Shown: positions 12,766 to 27,200 of the stretch, piece by piece
Layout of the letters: the number at the start of each line of letters is the position of its first letter
Position numbering within the stretch: the stretch's first letter is position 1
Origin: Anisakis pegreffii
Taxonomy: Eukaryota > Nematoda > Chromadorea > Rhabditida > Anisakidae
NCBI GenBank assembly: GCA_035041965.1
Contig: JAPYMA010000487.1
Location: 155,685-219,684, forward strand
Reading direction: 5' to 3'
DNA length: 64,000 bases
Notes under the pieces: model-generated
Databases searched by the model: none
What the model was told of the DNA's origin: nothing
Seen by the model: only the letters and a program-made list of their open reading frames with translations
Position numbers and translations under genes: made by a program

Positions 12766-13993
12766 ACAAAGGCTTCGCTGCGAATGAAAAGCACAAAAAA
12801 CGAGAAGTCAACAGTTTTCGTTCATCAACGACAGTCTACATCCAACAACTGCATTCCATAACAAATTCATGATAGTTGAATGAAAACGATTGAGTGTGCT
12901 ATCAAATAGACAATTGTCAAAATCCATGAACCAGCATTCACGAATCAGAGATTATCATCAGATTTTCAGCATTTGGTAATTCTTAGCTGATATCACGACT
13001 TCAAGGACTTCACTGTAGCAGAGCACACACGCTTCACTATGAATTGCTGGTTGCGATTCGTTTATGGATAGATGTAAATGAAACTTTAGAGAGTCTGACA
13101 CGACTTATTTAGAATTGGACATGGTCCGTTGTCTTCTCTAATTCATCACTGAAGAAAGCTGATTAGCGAAGATGCAATTAGACAGTTTTTGGAATCCATA
13201 TTGGAATCAGCCGCGGAAAAAGTCCACATTCGGGTCAACTGTTTGTTATGAATGGCTTTATGGAAGGGATCAACGCGAAAGAATTGTGTAAACTTATGTG
13301 CGCATTTGCTGAAGCATTGAAATGGCAAACAAGCTCGAGCATATGAATGGAACGAAAAATTGGGCAATTATGTGAAAGCAGAATTTATAAACGATATCCA
13401 AAATCGCTTCGTTATAAGATAAATTTTCGAAATTATGTCCGATATTTTTATGAGTGCGCGTACTGGTTCAGTAAGAATTTCCTTCCGCACTAGCAATTTC
13501 GACAATCGAAAAGTAACTAAATTAATTGCTCAATATTTTCTCTTACCATAATACCGTTGAATATCCTGCACTCTACGAGAATGAAGGACATTCCCACCAG
13601 ATAGGGGAACAGCGATTACGAAGGATCTAAACCAGGATTTTGGCAGTCTCTCGTGACGGATGTCCCTCCCCTCCACCTCCATGGCTAAGTTCACTCTCAT
13701 AGGTATTATTTCTCGTAATTTTTCTCCTTAAATGAATGCAGTTGTAAAAATCCGTAGTCAGGGCTTGGTGAGTTTTCTCCAATCTTACGAGTGTGCCATT
13801 CTTATGAGTCTATCTCCTACACCTTTCTTAATTAACGTCATAAAGTTAAAGATAGGTATCTGTGGACAGTTCTTGAAATGAGACGATAAGAAATGAGATG
13901 TCTTAATTACTTTTCGAATGTTCGAGAGTAGAGGAAAGGGGAGATCCATGTCGTGTCGGACACCGCTATGAGACGTGTCGAATACCGTTGAGT

Positions 13994-14034
13994 AATTCTC
14001 GTCTCTAGTCGTTGTTGAGTCTGAGACGAGAATT
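13994..14034. repeat. Perfect 12-bp inverted repeat
   Basis: AATTCTCGTCTC at 13994-14005 is exactly reverse-complemented at 14023-14034 around a 17-base loop. It lies at the edge of a compositionally distinct block (13.56-14.05 kb) with several GAGACG/CGTCTC motifs, which may be a decayed repeat element. Confidence 0.6.
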
Positions 14035-14891
14035 GTTTCTCGTCATAATCAGTTTATCGAAAATTTTCGTTTTAGTTGCTCCACTTTCGTTGCAAAACTC
14101 ATCAACAGTCAACAGTCAAACAATACTCAGCAACTGACTGAAATGGAAAAAAAATTTCGAGCAAAATATTCTAGTGAAACAATTGTGATCCGTTAATGGA
14201 AGAATTTTGAGAGGAAAACTGAAATTTTTAGTTAAAAAGTGATCACTTACTGTTAGAGATTGCTTCTATCTCTAAAATCGTCACGAAGGAGTCAAGCAAT
14301 TCGTTCGCAGAAATCCTTCAACCTAGACAGAATTTTGATTTGATAATGCTTATTTGTCATTTTCACTAGTCTGTCAATCGCATTTTATACCCTTTTTTTC
14401 GAGGAAAAGCCATTCATTTACTGCGAGAATTGCAAAAAAAATGTTTGATGAAGTGAACTGAAAAGCACACATAATTGGACTGGTTCTATCGAATCATTAA
14501 TATTAGTCAATCCATAAGGTTGACTCGTGTTCTCTGTACATCTCATGAAATCAGTGAGCAAAAACGTCCGCATAAGCACGATTTCATCATCCCATTTGCA
14601 AGAGATGAATTTCTCAGATACAGTACATCCTCTCATATGCGAACCTCTCAGATTTAAATCCTCTCATATCCGAATGGTCAGGAAATATTGAAGTGAACCA
14701 AATATACGACCATTGCAATGTGCTATACGACTATTCGGCGCTATACGCAAAGCTATGGGCGTATGAATGAAAAAGCGTGCGCATAAAATGATAATAATGT
14801 AATCATGAATTATCATTGTACCTATTATCATCACGAGGAGGAGTCTTTGCACTTCACATTCGTTCGCAGTATGCATGACAATTTGCACGAA

Positions 14892-15506
14892 ATGGCAATT
14901 TTTCTGCCACAAAACGTGACTGCTTTAATCCAACCTATGGAGGAAGATGTAACAGCTTGCGTGGAGTAACATTATCGGAAAGTTTCTGTGAATCCACGCT
15001 GCTAGCTGATGACGAAGGCAAACCACTTCGAGAATTTTTGAACGGCGTAATTGATTGTTATTGCTAGATCATGGGATAGTTTCAAAGTCAGAGCATTTAG
15101 AAACGAATGGAAAAAGATTTTAAGGACGAGTGAAATCGAGGAACAAGAGAAGTGTGTCGCTGAAATATTCTCCATGTTCGTGAATATGAACATATATGAT
15201 TCTTTAAAAGAAAATAATGTGAAAGATAGTTTTAGATGCCCAAAATGTTAGTGATGAGCATCTGGATGACCAGCGAATAATAAATGCAGTAATGCTAAAT
15301 CTGAAAAGGATGGATCAGATGAAGAGAACGAAATCGAGCTTATATCATATTCGTCAATCATAACAGCTTTAAAAACTTGTCTGGCATGTTATCGTCAACA
15401 AAATAAAATTTGATCTGCAGTGCTCAATCTCTATGCGAGAAAATGCTTCAGAAAAAATATGACAACCACGAAGCAAATGAACACTGGAGATTACTTATTT
15501 CAAAAG
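14892..15506 (+). pseudogene. Decayed Tigger/pogo (jerky-type) DDE transposase
   Basis: The start reads FLPQNVTALIQPM. This is the signature following the second catalytic Asp in Tigger/jerky DDE transposases (family form FLPPN.TSL.QPMD). The frame is stopped by TAA shortly after and again downstream. A frameshift near 15045 leads into IVIARSWDSFKVRAFRNEWK, the conserved W.SV....L.NAW..L block. From about 15.34 kb another frame reads ALKTCLACYRQQNK and then a Lys/Gln-rich tail like the family's C terminus (ishseAl...yleQ, then KQ..i..FF). The order of blocks is right, and the stops and shifts show it is dead. The first catalytic Asp region, the DNA-binding half and the terminal repeats are not recognisable. 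This is a copy of an old DNA transposon, not a working element. Confidence 0.78.
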
Positions 15507-16560
15507 TTGTTTTCCACTTGGGTCGTTGCATGAGCGCTCCGACCTAACAGAAAAAGGACCTCTCTACTCGCAAAAATAAAAAGAAACAACAAAACATGAC
15601 GTAACACCAGCAAATCTGGACCAACTTCGGTCTTGAACACTGATTATGAGACAGTAATGTGATGCTTACGATATGTAAATGTAAGTGATAACAATGCAGT
15701 ATGCAATAACAATTGATATGTGCAGAAATTGATATCAACATCAGGTTTTTGATCATTGTTTTGTATTATAAAGGCACTTGTTATCATCAATCTATTGACT
15801 TTAGATAAATAAATGATGAATGATTAATGAATTCACTTCAACCAGTTCAAAGTTCACGATCTCCAATAACAAAAAAAACTGGTTTCATTACTACTTGTAC
15901 CTTCTTCTGTAATTCTCATTGTCAACACTCTCCACTCGCTTCAGGCAAATAGTTCGGGCGGTGTAACCACTTAAATGCGCTGAAGTTAGAGCTGACAGTT
16001 TTCATTCTCCTATTTTCCGAGTATCTCGTTCTGGCCTAACAGGGTTTTCATTCGTTTTAACGAGGTTTTCATTCTTTTCCTTGCCGCTATAATCGCTCTC
16101 ATAGCTTTTATCACCGAAAGTGTTCTCTTGTGCTAATTTCTCATTCATTTCACTCAACAATTAAAGTCAAATTCTCATTCTATCAAATACACTCTCTAAT
16201 TGATTATTAGACTGTTGAACAATTGCTGTATTGTTGATTTCGGCTGTCAACACCCGTTAACGTATCTAGTAAATAGTATGTGATACAGAATAAGAAATTG
16301 ATTCGAACTGTGAAGTGAAACTGAGACGAAGTGAATGAGAAAAAGTCACGAAGAGAACGGTATTCGCATGTAATAGCTACAAGAGTGAATACAACACGTC
16401 TGAAAAGAATGAGAATTCATCTAAATCAGTTTGAAGTGAGCGTGTCATGGGCAATAGACTTTCATGCAATCATAATCGACTGCAATAATGAGCAACGCGA
16501 CGGTCTAAGATAGTAGTTCTCATCATAGAATGTGAAATTACCCGTTTTGGGTAATGTCAT

Positions 16561-16571
16561 GGGGGGGGGGG
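16561..16571 (+). repeat. Run of eleven G
   Basis: An uninterrupted G tract sits between two CCCGTTTTGGG/AACGGG-like segments in otherwise AT-rich DNA. It is either a homopolymer expansion or an assembly artefact. No gene overlaps it. Confidence 0.8.
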
Positions 16572-17421
16572 TGACGACGACCTGCCAGATCATCAGAACG
16601 GGTAATGGAGCACCAGAACGTGAGAACCACGGACATGAATGTATTCACGATGAAATTGAATGAATTAATTAATGTGATTTCGCAAACTGATAATCTGAAA
16701 TATGTCTGAAAATTCCCTTGATACGATTCCTCGTTCACTTGAACTCGAAAGCGAACACCTCATTGAATTACTTGATGTGCTACTGTAATTGTATTAGTAT
16801 TTTCAGCTTGCGAGCATTTCCGTAGAACTGTGATGAGAAGTGATGCATCGGCCAAAAAGATTTTAAATGCTCTCAACTTAATATATCAATTTATATCAAT
16901 TTAATTTATATCAATATATCAACAAACGATAGCAAACGCAACTTAATGTATCCTATATGTGCAATTAGTGATATTTTCTATGCATTATTATTCAGTTTTG
17001 AAGTCACCTATTGATTCTTAAACTCTCAGCGAAACATTTTTGCAAACGAGTGCGTTTCATTGCATAAAAACTGTTGTATTCAATGAAGCTGAATGAAAAT
17101 ATCTTTGTTGAACAGAGTTATGTCAACTTTCTCGATGAATTCTTTTGTATCGGTTCGACAGCAAAAACTTCCGAAGTATTGTTTTTTCATGAATGGTTGC
17201 AAAACGAACGAACTATGTAAATATTTTATGTATGCGAAAGTTTGGATGCAAACAAACGCTCTTCATCAATAAAAGAACGATGAATGATGTTGATATTGCT
17301 TCTCGCATGCTCACCTGTCAACTAATCCCTGATTTGAAGTCTGCGCTTAATTCATTCTTTATTCAACAAGTTCATTAACTGTGATCAACTTGCATTCACA
17401 CTTATTGCACCTCTTCTTCAG

Positions 17422-17623
17422 GTTTATACGATCAGCAAAAAAAAGAATCAATGAACACGATGCTCTCATGGATCTGAATAATGCGTTGTGCTCGGAAGTG
17501 GACTCAATACCAATGAATTCGGTCCAGTGTCTATTGGAGAAATGTACAATGATGATGAATGATTTATGCAAAAAAAATGTTCAATGTGTCCAAAAATACC
17601 TGCGAACGAATCCCATCCTTTAA
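17422..17623 (+). CDS. Weak candidate exon with basic-helix start
   Basis: An acceptor TTCTTCAG precedes an open frame that ends with TAA at 17621-17623. The start FIRSAKKRINEHDALMDLNN resembles the basic and first-helix part of bHLH proteins. A loop and a second amphipathic stretch (SVQCLLEKCTMMMNDL) follow. No upstream exon in the needed phase was identified. This could be one of a set of divergent helix-loop-helix genes or a coincidence. Confidence 0.22.
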
Positions 17624-18769
17624 TCACCATTAATGTAATTAAGCATTTTGATGTGTGAACGATAAAATAGTGATCTTTAAAATTACGCTTATAAATATAG
17701 TAGCCAACTGAATATGCATACGATCATGGTGTTTTCGGTATGGTTCACTTCAACTACTTAATTTAACTAACCGAGTGCAACTGAAACCTATTTGCTGATA
17801 TTGATACTCAATGAAACTTCTTCATCAAAACGCTCCAGATAACTTGCATGCGTAGAACCGAAGAGAAAGCATCTTGGTAATTCGGAGAATTCACGCAGGA
17901 AGGAGAAATCATAAGCTTGTTACATCGAGCGCCGATCCGTCTCGGAAAATCTATTGTTTGCTCTCATCGAAATGTGAAGTGAGACATTCTGGTACCAACA
18001 AAGTAGTGAAGAAATTACACATTGTTACCTCATCGACAAGATCCTGGTGTTGACAATGTTGAAATTTGAACAGCAATAATTTGACAACAATCTATTGTTT
18101 GAGAATATTCCGCTAGTTAAAGAACACGTTGTGAAGTAACTGATTGTCAAACAATAAGCGAAAAATTCCTCCTAAATTTTGAACTACTGAATTCAGCAAA
18201 AGCAATCACATTGCAGAATTATGACTGTATCGCATTAGGAAGAAAATTTTTGATGATGTCCACTAATCCACACTTCTAAACCGTTACCGTCACATGAAAG
18301 ACGAATGACATTTGGTTCAATGAGTTTAGGATTTGTAATCTCCATATTTTGTATACCAGTTTTCATGCGCTTCAGTCAAAAGTATGAGGTACATGCGCTC
18401 TTCACCGCTCTCGAAAAAAATCTTCGAAATAACAAAGATGTATATAAAGTGAGCATATAAGTTGAAACATAACAAACTTACTTACAAGCACGGAAAACGT
18501 CTCCGATGGTGCGACAATTGCGATTATGAGAGTGGTGAAGCGATCGACACAAATAAACTATTTGTAGGGATGAAAGGTATGTGGAGATTTTTTCGAATGA
18601 TTATAAACTGGGAAGGTAGGCAAGTCCATCGATGAACACAAAAGTGAACGTACTCTCGATCGCAAACAGTTTCATTCGATCGCATTGTTTGTTCTCAAAA
18701 CAATGACTAACTTTATCCACTATTGATATGCACTTCATATTTGTTCTTGTTTTATACCAACACATTCAA
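17624..18769. other. No supported gene
   Basis: AT-rich sequence without long frames or paired splice sites. Confidence 0.4.
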
Positions 18770-18970
18770 TCACACCGAACCACAATAACCACCCATGTCC
18801 CGTTGATGATTTCTGCTTCTAAATCGCTTGTCAATCTCTTGGATTAGCCGTTTCCTTCCTCTCCTAACACTAATAATCCTAATGTCTATAAATTTTTTGC
18901 AGTGTTTCTGAAGTTCGCTGCTGCTGTATCGTTCATCGCAGAGCTTATTCAACGCAATTTTGCGGAATAT
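18770..18970 (-). CDS. Candidate C-terminal exon, unknown basic protein
   Basis: The minus strand is open from 18970, after a TTTTGAAAG that could serve as an acceptor, to TGA at 18770-18772. The product is basic (ISVRRGRKRLIQEIDKRFRS) with two cysteines near the start. I recognise no family, and the acceptor is weak. Confidence 0.2.
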   Translation of the reverse strand: MFRKIALNKLCDERYSSSELQKHCKKFIDIRIISVRRGRKRLIQEIDKRFRSRNHQRDMGGYCGSV

Positions 18971-21900
18971 CTTTCAAAAGATTACTCTAAACTGGAAATA
19001 TTCCTTCTTTTAATGTGAATAATAGAAGAAATGAAAATATTGTGAAGGACTGCTATTTTTGCTGATTAAAACAATTATTCCTCATCAAGGAGCATTTAAG
19101 TGCATTTCGCCGATTGCTCTCAGCTGTACACCTTCCGGGTGAAATGAGAGTATTTGTCATAGGCATTTTTTTCGCTTCGTAACGCTGTCACCGAAATGTT
19201 TCTATGAATCAAAGTTCTTTGAAAGAAATCTTGAATTGAGTCATCAATTTGACTTCACTGTAAAAACAGTGGGAAGAGAACAGCATTTCATTCGATGTGT
19301 TCATATCGGAAATAACAACAAATCAAAAAATTTGTAATTCTACACTCTAACATACTGATTCATTGCCATTGCAACACTCTCACAAATGAGCCACTAAGCG
19401 TTTTTCAATAATTCAATTGTGCAACGTACTTCCGATTGATTTTTGCATCTTGCTCAGATGCTCTAAGAATCGAATAAACCTGATTGAATCCCAATTCGGA
19501 AAGCTTTTCGTTCTTCTCATCGAATCAGATGTATCATTCGTTGAATTCCATTACTGATATGTAACTACTAAACAAAATAGACGAAAAAACGAACTAATTC
19601 ATGATAAATACAACAAAATTAAATGATGCTTTCTAATTAAGTTGGAACGGATAAGTTTGTGATGATGATGACGTGAGACCGACGACAATACGAAATCGCA
19701 GCCACTAAACATTGGTGATTCCTTATGTAATTTAGCGCTCATGAAACACAGTACCATTGGTATGGTACCACTTTCAGAAGGGATGACTGAATGCAATGCG
19801 ATGTGATTTGAATTTCAAATGCGATTTGTTGAAAGTGGCGATGGCACTGTGATGAGCACGCAATCGATGTCTCCTATTTTAGAAGTGTGCTCATTACTGC
19901 TTATGAAATATTCATAAGAATAATGCACAACATTGTTTATAATGCACTGACAAATAATGCATTGAATGCACTTCGATGGAATCAACGAAAACTGATAGTT
20001 TGTCAAGTTGAGTGCATTGAACGAATCACGAAGATATTCGATAGATGGATGCACTCTGAAATACGTCTCGATTTTATGACAAATCCTTCGTGTTGTTTAT
20101 TGATATGTCCGCGAATACACATTAATAATTTGCTTCATTCATAAATTGCCGATTCGAAATTCATAAAAACATTGACGATTGACGTTTTATGTGCGATTCA
20201 ACGATAGACTTATGTACGCTGGGTGGTTAACATCGATGATATGCACGAGAAAGACATTAAACTGAATGCGATTTTATGTACGTCACAATTCAACAGTTGT
20301 GACGTTCAAAGCGACCGTACGGTCGGTCACTAAATTAGTTTAAATTCGTTGGTCTCACTGCTTTTCATGAGACTTTTTGAATGAATGAAAAACCGGTCGA
20401 TGTTCATCCGAAAGAATCTTTTGGTTGAATCCAACTTGTCATCGAGGTATATTGACATTATCACGTTAAATTGTTTCACTCTTAGTTTTGGGTTATTCCG
20501 ATGATGGGAAATTCATGCAACTAGCCTATTCCAGTTGGTCGCATTCAGCGTTTCAATTGTTTTCACCAATAACATTCTCAAAACATTTCGGTTCAATCAT
20601 TGCAATAATTTTTGAAAAATGGGAATGATTATGGAAATGCCCTTGAGAACAGAAGAAACAAATCTGGAAAGTATTTTATGTATGACATCAATGGGAAACG
20701 GTCTTCAAGGGCGGAAAATCTCCTTACATTACTTAATATTTGCGAGGATTTAAATGGCAACTGAGCTCGTATTAATAATAGTAATTTTTGTATGTGCGTT
20801 ATTCGACACAGATCATCTCAAATTTAATCAACTGAATGTCAAAAATTAAGGCAGACAGCGTTCTGATGATGAAGCCAATGCGTCATCACTCCTAATTGGG
20901 TCCTCTACAAAGCAGTTTGTTATTCTAACATTAGAGCCGTATTGCATCAGAGGTTTTAACTAAAGACGCATCAAGAGACACTTCGCCATTTGTGCACAAT
21001 CTGCTTAAACGTAACAGACATGAACTGCAAATATTTCATGTTTGGCTGGCGAGTGAATGAAAGTAATGTCTGAACAGAGTGCTTGTAAAATCACAAAACT
21101 CTTAAAATTTTAATTTGTTTGCAACGAAGGCAGCAATGCATTTGACAACGATGATCTGAGATTATTTTCGTTGCAGTGCAACCGATCGTGCAACAAAATC
21201 TGCTGCCGTAAGCAAGCAAAAACATTATGTGATGCTATTGAGACACCACTCAATTATTATAATTTCGGTGAATATCACGAGTCATCTCGAGGGCAACTTC
21301 AATCGTCACTTTCACGCTCATTTATGCAATCAACATGGTGGGTTCGGAACATGCACATAATTCGTTTCAATAAAATAAATTATGAAAAAAAAACAAAACA
21401 AGAGAAGAGAACCTAAAACTAATTTCCTTCCAAGGCAGTTGAGAAACAAGCATGGAACAGGTGAATCGCTCAGAGGGACAACGTTCTTCATTGCAGATTC
21501 GCGTGAATAGATGTTAAAGAATGTCCAAAGCATTTCCTTTATCGTAATATTATTGCTTTTCTCTTAATGGTGTGATAAAAAGTGTAAAGTAAAAGTTTCA
21601 CAACAAACTCTCAACGCAAAAACACAACAACTCCCGATGAAGAATGAAACGTATTTGAGTGTGACATTTTGGGATTGTTTTCATTAAACGACCATCAAAA
21701 CAAGCAATAATACAACATTTAACGAAAAAACCCAGAAATGGTAACATCGTTTTGTGGGACAATTTTGTGCATAGAATCTGAAGTGGAACTTCTTCTTTTT
21801 TGATTTGTACATACAATGTGTTAACAAATCACTGTAAAAACCCGAAAAATGGCCAAAACCTATGAATTTCAGTGCATTAAAAAATGGAACACTCCACCCT

Positions 21901-24205
21901 CACGCAATATGAAGAATATGTCATTCATATCCAATAACACATGCAGAATCTTAATCTGGAATCATATTTTTTCTGTTACCCTCCACCGACTTACGACGAA
22001 ACCAAATGAACGCACACAGTACCAAAAATGATCATTAAGTCAACTGGTTTCAATGAGACCGGTAAGGAAAGCGAATGTTAACTTGAATTACAACATGATC
22101 GGATATGTATTCCCAAAATTAAACTTTCCAAAGCTATTGCATTCAGTCAAAATGAAACAAATTATCTGAAATAATCGCCAAGACAAAATTTGAAATGCAT
22201 TCAACTGATGGTATACGGTAACGTTGTTGCGGCAGAACTTTTCCTACAGTACTGCGTTTTACTCCCGAAAACCAGTCCAATCCTATCGCTATGCCTTCTA
22301 GCAAAAATTTGACACCGCTTACATTTACTGCACCGCTTAAAGTTTGGTATGATGCAGTAAATTAACTTATGCCAATACGGACACAATAAAACGAAATGCA
22401 ATACCGAACGAACTCTCTGATGACACCTAATCTCACGCATAACAACTTCAGGTTACGGAACTGTTTGCACCACTCGAATGGCAATGTAATAGCACTGGCA
22501 AATCTTTCTGAATAGTAAGACGCCCTACTGAATCGAAACAAAAAGCGCATTGAAGAATCTTTTAGTGAAGCAAAGTTACGTTCCAATGCTGTATACGTAG
22601 ATATTTTGATTATGAACACCATCAAAAATTATGAAATGCAATGAAGTCAGCCAAACAAAGGGCTGAATGTACGATACCATCAACTCGATATGATGTGCAT
22701 TAGATGGGCCAGCTGAAAAGCTGAATAAATACGTTTTCATGGTTAATCTCGACTGAATGATGCCCTAAATGCTAGGCGACTCATTAAAACTAGACAGTGC
22801 AATTTGCACTTGATAATACCACACTCTTATCATTCACAAATGCCGTCATGTCATTGAAATGTAGTGCAGATTTATGTTTTTTGAAATTTTTTGGATGCTC
22901 ATGAAAATATTCAGATGAATTTGAGAGAAGAATAAGTCAAAAAATTTCGAACAGGTCAAAAAATCGTTGCGTCTGAAAAATTACTTTTCATGGGAATTTT
23001 ATTCTTCAGCAAACAAATTCAAGAACCAATTTCTGCAATATAAATTCTCTTCCTCATTGTCAGATAAAAATTTGCTGTCAAATAGTACTGTAAGCTTATG
23101 TTATGTTCATGAGCTTGATTACTTGTGCTGAATGTGGACAGTTTTAAGCGATAACTTCCGAACAAGCGTTTGCGGAATACTCGAATCGAACTGGATTCTT
23201 ATGCGGTCTTGCTTGGTTTACATCCCTTATGGTTTACGAATTCTTATGAGCATTCATTCCTGTCTTACGCAGTGCAGTTAATCGCAATTCCGACTGCTTG
23301 TGTGCATGTTCTTACCCTTTCTCTCGGCCGCACTAACGCTTTTCGCAATCTCCTCTCAAAGCATCTCATAGGGCGGTAAACGTTTGCATTCAAATATTCG
23401 ACTTTGCTTTATGCTAAATTTCTTTTTTCTAAATCAATTTTTTCTGTTTTGGAATCTTTTTGATGCGATTCGATGATCGATTCATTTCATCGTAAGGACA
23501 GTTTGTCCGAGATTATTGAGCAGCTTGTACAGCTGATGAAATAATCGAGTTACTGTAAATTTTTTGTTGAAGCGTGTGTCTCTGTGATAAAATCGTTCGT
23601 CGTTGGAGCACAAAAAATTGAATCCATGAAAATCGAGAACGCTCAGATTTATAAAAAAAAATCGCTTATTGCCGTACCGCAAAGATCAAACAGCTTGCAC
23701 CATACGAAGAGTGTTTCAGGTGTCGCCATCGCTTGGTTGAAAATTTCAAATACTATCTGGACGAGTTCATTGACTTCTCAATTAAAATTCAGAAACGTTT
23801 CTAGTCACTTCTTCATGATATCTGTCATCTGCTTCATTGTAGAAACTCTTCTGAGCAAGCAGAACGGATGTAATTTTGCTATAGGAACGACGAGTTGTGC
23901 CCTTTGATTGTATCCATTTTTCAGAAATTAAATTTCGACAGGCGCTTATTATTTTATCCAATCACATAGTGAGTGAAACTGAAATTCAGTCTCTTCATAA
24001 ATTGATTCTGTAGGCATTTTTCGGTCTGAGAAATGGTTCCGATCGGAATAGAAGCTAGAAGTAGTGAATGATTTCAATGCGTGCAAATTAAAGGCGATTT
24101 TTAGAATGTGGTTGGTGTTCGTTTGTGCGTGCAAAATTTACGCCTCAAATATATTGTTTAATGTTACCAGTTAATATTTGCAGTAATTGTTCTGAGTTCA
24201 GAACG
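18971..24205. other. Largely non-coding stretch upstream of NCAPD3
   Basis: No exon chain could be built. Open frames at 19.6-20.1, 22.2-22.6 and 23.5-23.9 kb overlap on opposite strands without convincing splice pairs. A small hairpin (ACGTCACAA/TTGTGACGT, about 20280-20304) and a 12-bp palindrome GACCGTACGGTC (about 20313) lie together near 20.3 kb. The promoter of the condensin gene should be near 24.1 kb, but no TATA box is evident. Confidence 0.4.
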
Positions 24206-27200
24206 ATGTCATTAGAAGCACGCGATGACTTGTTCAGTGTTCTCGAAGAATTTGAAAGTGTTTTCGTGGAAATCAGTGATGAATGGATGAAAATTTGGTG
24301 ATTATTTTTGACTACGTTGAATTTCCAATTGACATTATTTCGCTGAAATTAAGTGGATTTTTTATTGTCATTCGTTAATTTGATACTTAATTTATAGTGG
24401 GTAAACTACAAAAATACCGGCGTTCTGTTCGGGTTAATAGATTTAAATTTTATACGGTGTGTCCGAACGCACTTATTCAGAGAAGCTTCTGATATGAATC
24501 TTCGAACGTTTAGTTGTTCAAAATTGCACATAGCAGAATGCGGTTATATTTTTGACAGTATCAATTATCAGAGTCGTCATATTTGGTTTATTTCAGTTTC
24601 GAGTCAAATTTCACCGAGTTCGAACAATTTTCACAATTCGTTCGTCTTTCGATATTGGGAAATATTGATGTAGTAGCGCTTCTAATCAGATGTGAGCATA
24701 TTTGTGAATAATTCCATTTTGCACTTCGCTGTTGAATTAATCCATCGGATTTCAATACTGTGCGAGTGATCCGTTGGAACAATATTACATAAAACTTTTC
24801 AAGTGTAAAATTTCCTTAAAACTATAATACGAATGTCGTTATTTTGTATGTGACTTAACCATTCTCGATGCTGTTTTATTCATTCTACCATTTCATTGAA
24901 TTTCAAATCATACCATATGATCGATCAAATTTAAAGTCTCCGGTGCGTTATTACGATTCGAAAAGTCAGCTGGTGAAAACAGTACTGAAATATGGGAAGA
25001 ATTATCGAAGAGGAATATGAACGCACAAAAGCTGGTCGTTCTCTTGTGGTACTTGATCGAGCGAGCTTTAATCCAAAACTCGTTAGTATTCAAAGCTGCT
25101 GTTTCAATATTTCTATTCCACATTATTTTTAACTGAAGATTTGATAATATTGCAAATAATACTGCAACTGAACAGTGGTAATGATATAAAAAATTTAGCG
25201 CATTGGAAGAGCAGAAGATAGGGTTGTGTGCGGCTGGTGCTTATTTGGCATTGTGTTCACTGAGTGCCTCGCAAGCGTTCAATATATTCAACGCTGCTTT
25301 ATATCAGGTCTCAATCGTTTTCTACTTATATTCTTGCAATAGATTTATTACATGAAACGTTTGGTCAATATCAGATGACGTTCAATTATGATGAATAATC
25401 TTTCAGAAAGTATTAGAAATATTGCGTATCGCATATCGTCTTCTAACTTATGATGGTGTTCGAAATGAAGGTAACCGAAGTCGTCAAGGTAAAGCCTCTG
25501 GTGCCGCTAAGAGGAAGAGAACTGATGATAACTTATCGGCATTACAAAATTCAAGTTCGTTTTCTGTGGTCTTCATCGATACACTTGCAGGAACTCTTTT
25601 GTTTTACGATACTATTGAATGAGTTTTTCTTGGCTTTTGCTTCAGTGGATTAAAGGGGGAAAGGAGCGCGTTTATGAGAGGTTGGGATAATTGCGATTAC
25701 TGTGTGTAGAAGACAATATAAGTGAATGTCAATTTGTTGGATAGAATTTATCGTTTCAAGATTTGATCAATGCCCATTGGGAAAAAATTGTTGAGTGGAC
25801 GAAACGGAATATGTGAAATTGAAACGAAGAAACATGATTCGTATAGTGAAGAACAGTGCGGAATTTTCGTTTATCTGGAATGGACATGAATTATTAAAAA
25901 GATTTCGTTGGTGGTAAACATTACATTTATGTAAGAAGATGATTTATTCATTCAGTTAATTATTTTTAGCAATTGTTCACTTGAGTGGAGAAAGTAAACG
26001 TGAAGTTACTGAGATGCTCTTCGATGCACTCGATTCATTATTCGCTCTTCTTGATGAAGGTAACTTGCAATATTTCAACTGGAATATTTCTACTTTATAT
26101 CTTTCATTAGGAAAAAGCGAGGAAAGCAACACTGATGAGGTAATCTTTTTGAGTTGCGCTGAAAATTTTGGCTTGTTTCTTCTGCATTTCGAGCACATAT
26201 CTGAATGAGAGCGGTCAATATCATTTAACAGTGAATCTGATTGATAGTTGTTGTTCTGTGTTACAGTGTCATTATCGGCCTCTCCTGAAGCTGTGTTGGG
26301 CAGCGTATTGTTGATTCGCGATCTGATGACTATCGATTTCTCGTCCAATATCTCCGTTGCGGCGAGTCCGTGTCGTCGACTTTCTGAATTTCAGGTTCGT
26401 TTCCATATTGAGCATTTTCTTTGATGATGTCCGAAGGCTTGAATGAGTATCGTTGATTTTCGGAACTTAGTATTTGGGTATATTGTCGTGTATAAAATGG
26501 TAACATTAATTAGTTGATGTTAATGAGATGAGTATTGATGAATTGATTGCAGTCACTGCGTCGTTTCTCGGAACGATCGTTCGCGCTGATGCATCGTTTA
26601 ATAGAGCCGAGGCACTCGAGCTGTGCCGTACTGCTTGGACACATTGTGATGCCACGACTTGTCTTTTGGACATTCGAAAATACGACACTTCCGGCGAGTG
26701 CGCATCCAACGAAATTGATGAACGATTATAAAGACGCAATGATACGATTCATCAAGTTTCGAATTGAGGTAATTGATACTTACTTGCCTTATTTCGTTTT
26801 GCTCTTATCATTTTTTTGTATTTTGTCTGTTCACGAATGCCTTCTATTTGTTGCTGTATGCTTATCATTTACGAAAGTGAGGCGCAAGGGTCATCGATGT
26901 TATTGTTTGAAATGTTAATCGCTGATTCAAATAATTCAATTTCGACATATTGTTAATTTCTCAGTATCAGTATGTGAAATAGAGAAATGATACTCGATTT
27001 GTTGTTGTTGTGCTAAACGGCGTTGATTCACTGACATTGCTGCAATTGTTGCAGAAAGGTGATGAAGACGAGCTATCGGTTATTCAACGTGTTCTCGAGA
27101 ATGTGTGTCATCGTTGTCCAGACAGAAGTGATTATCGCACGAAAGTGGCATCCACAGTGTGTGAGATCCTCGCGCTCATGCCTCTCAAATACCATTACGT

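Noticed and set aside
25977..26348. 123-codon minus-strand frame
   Set aside because: It lies opposite NCAPD3 exons whose frame and phases are consistent; no independent splice or family evidence.
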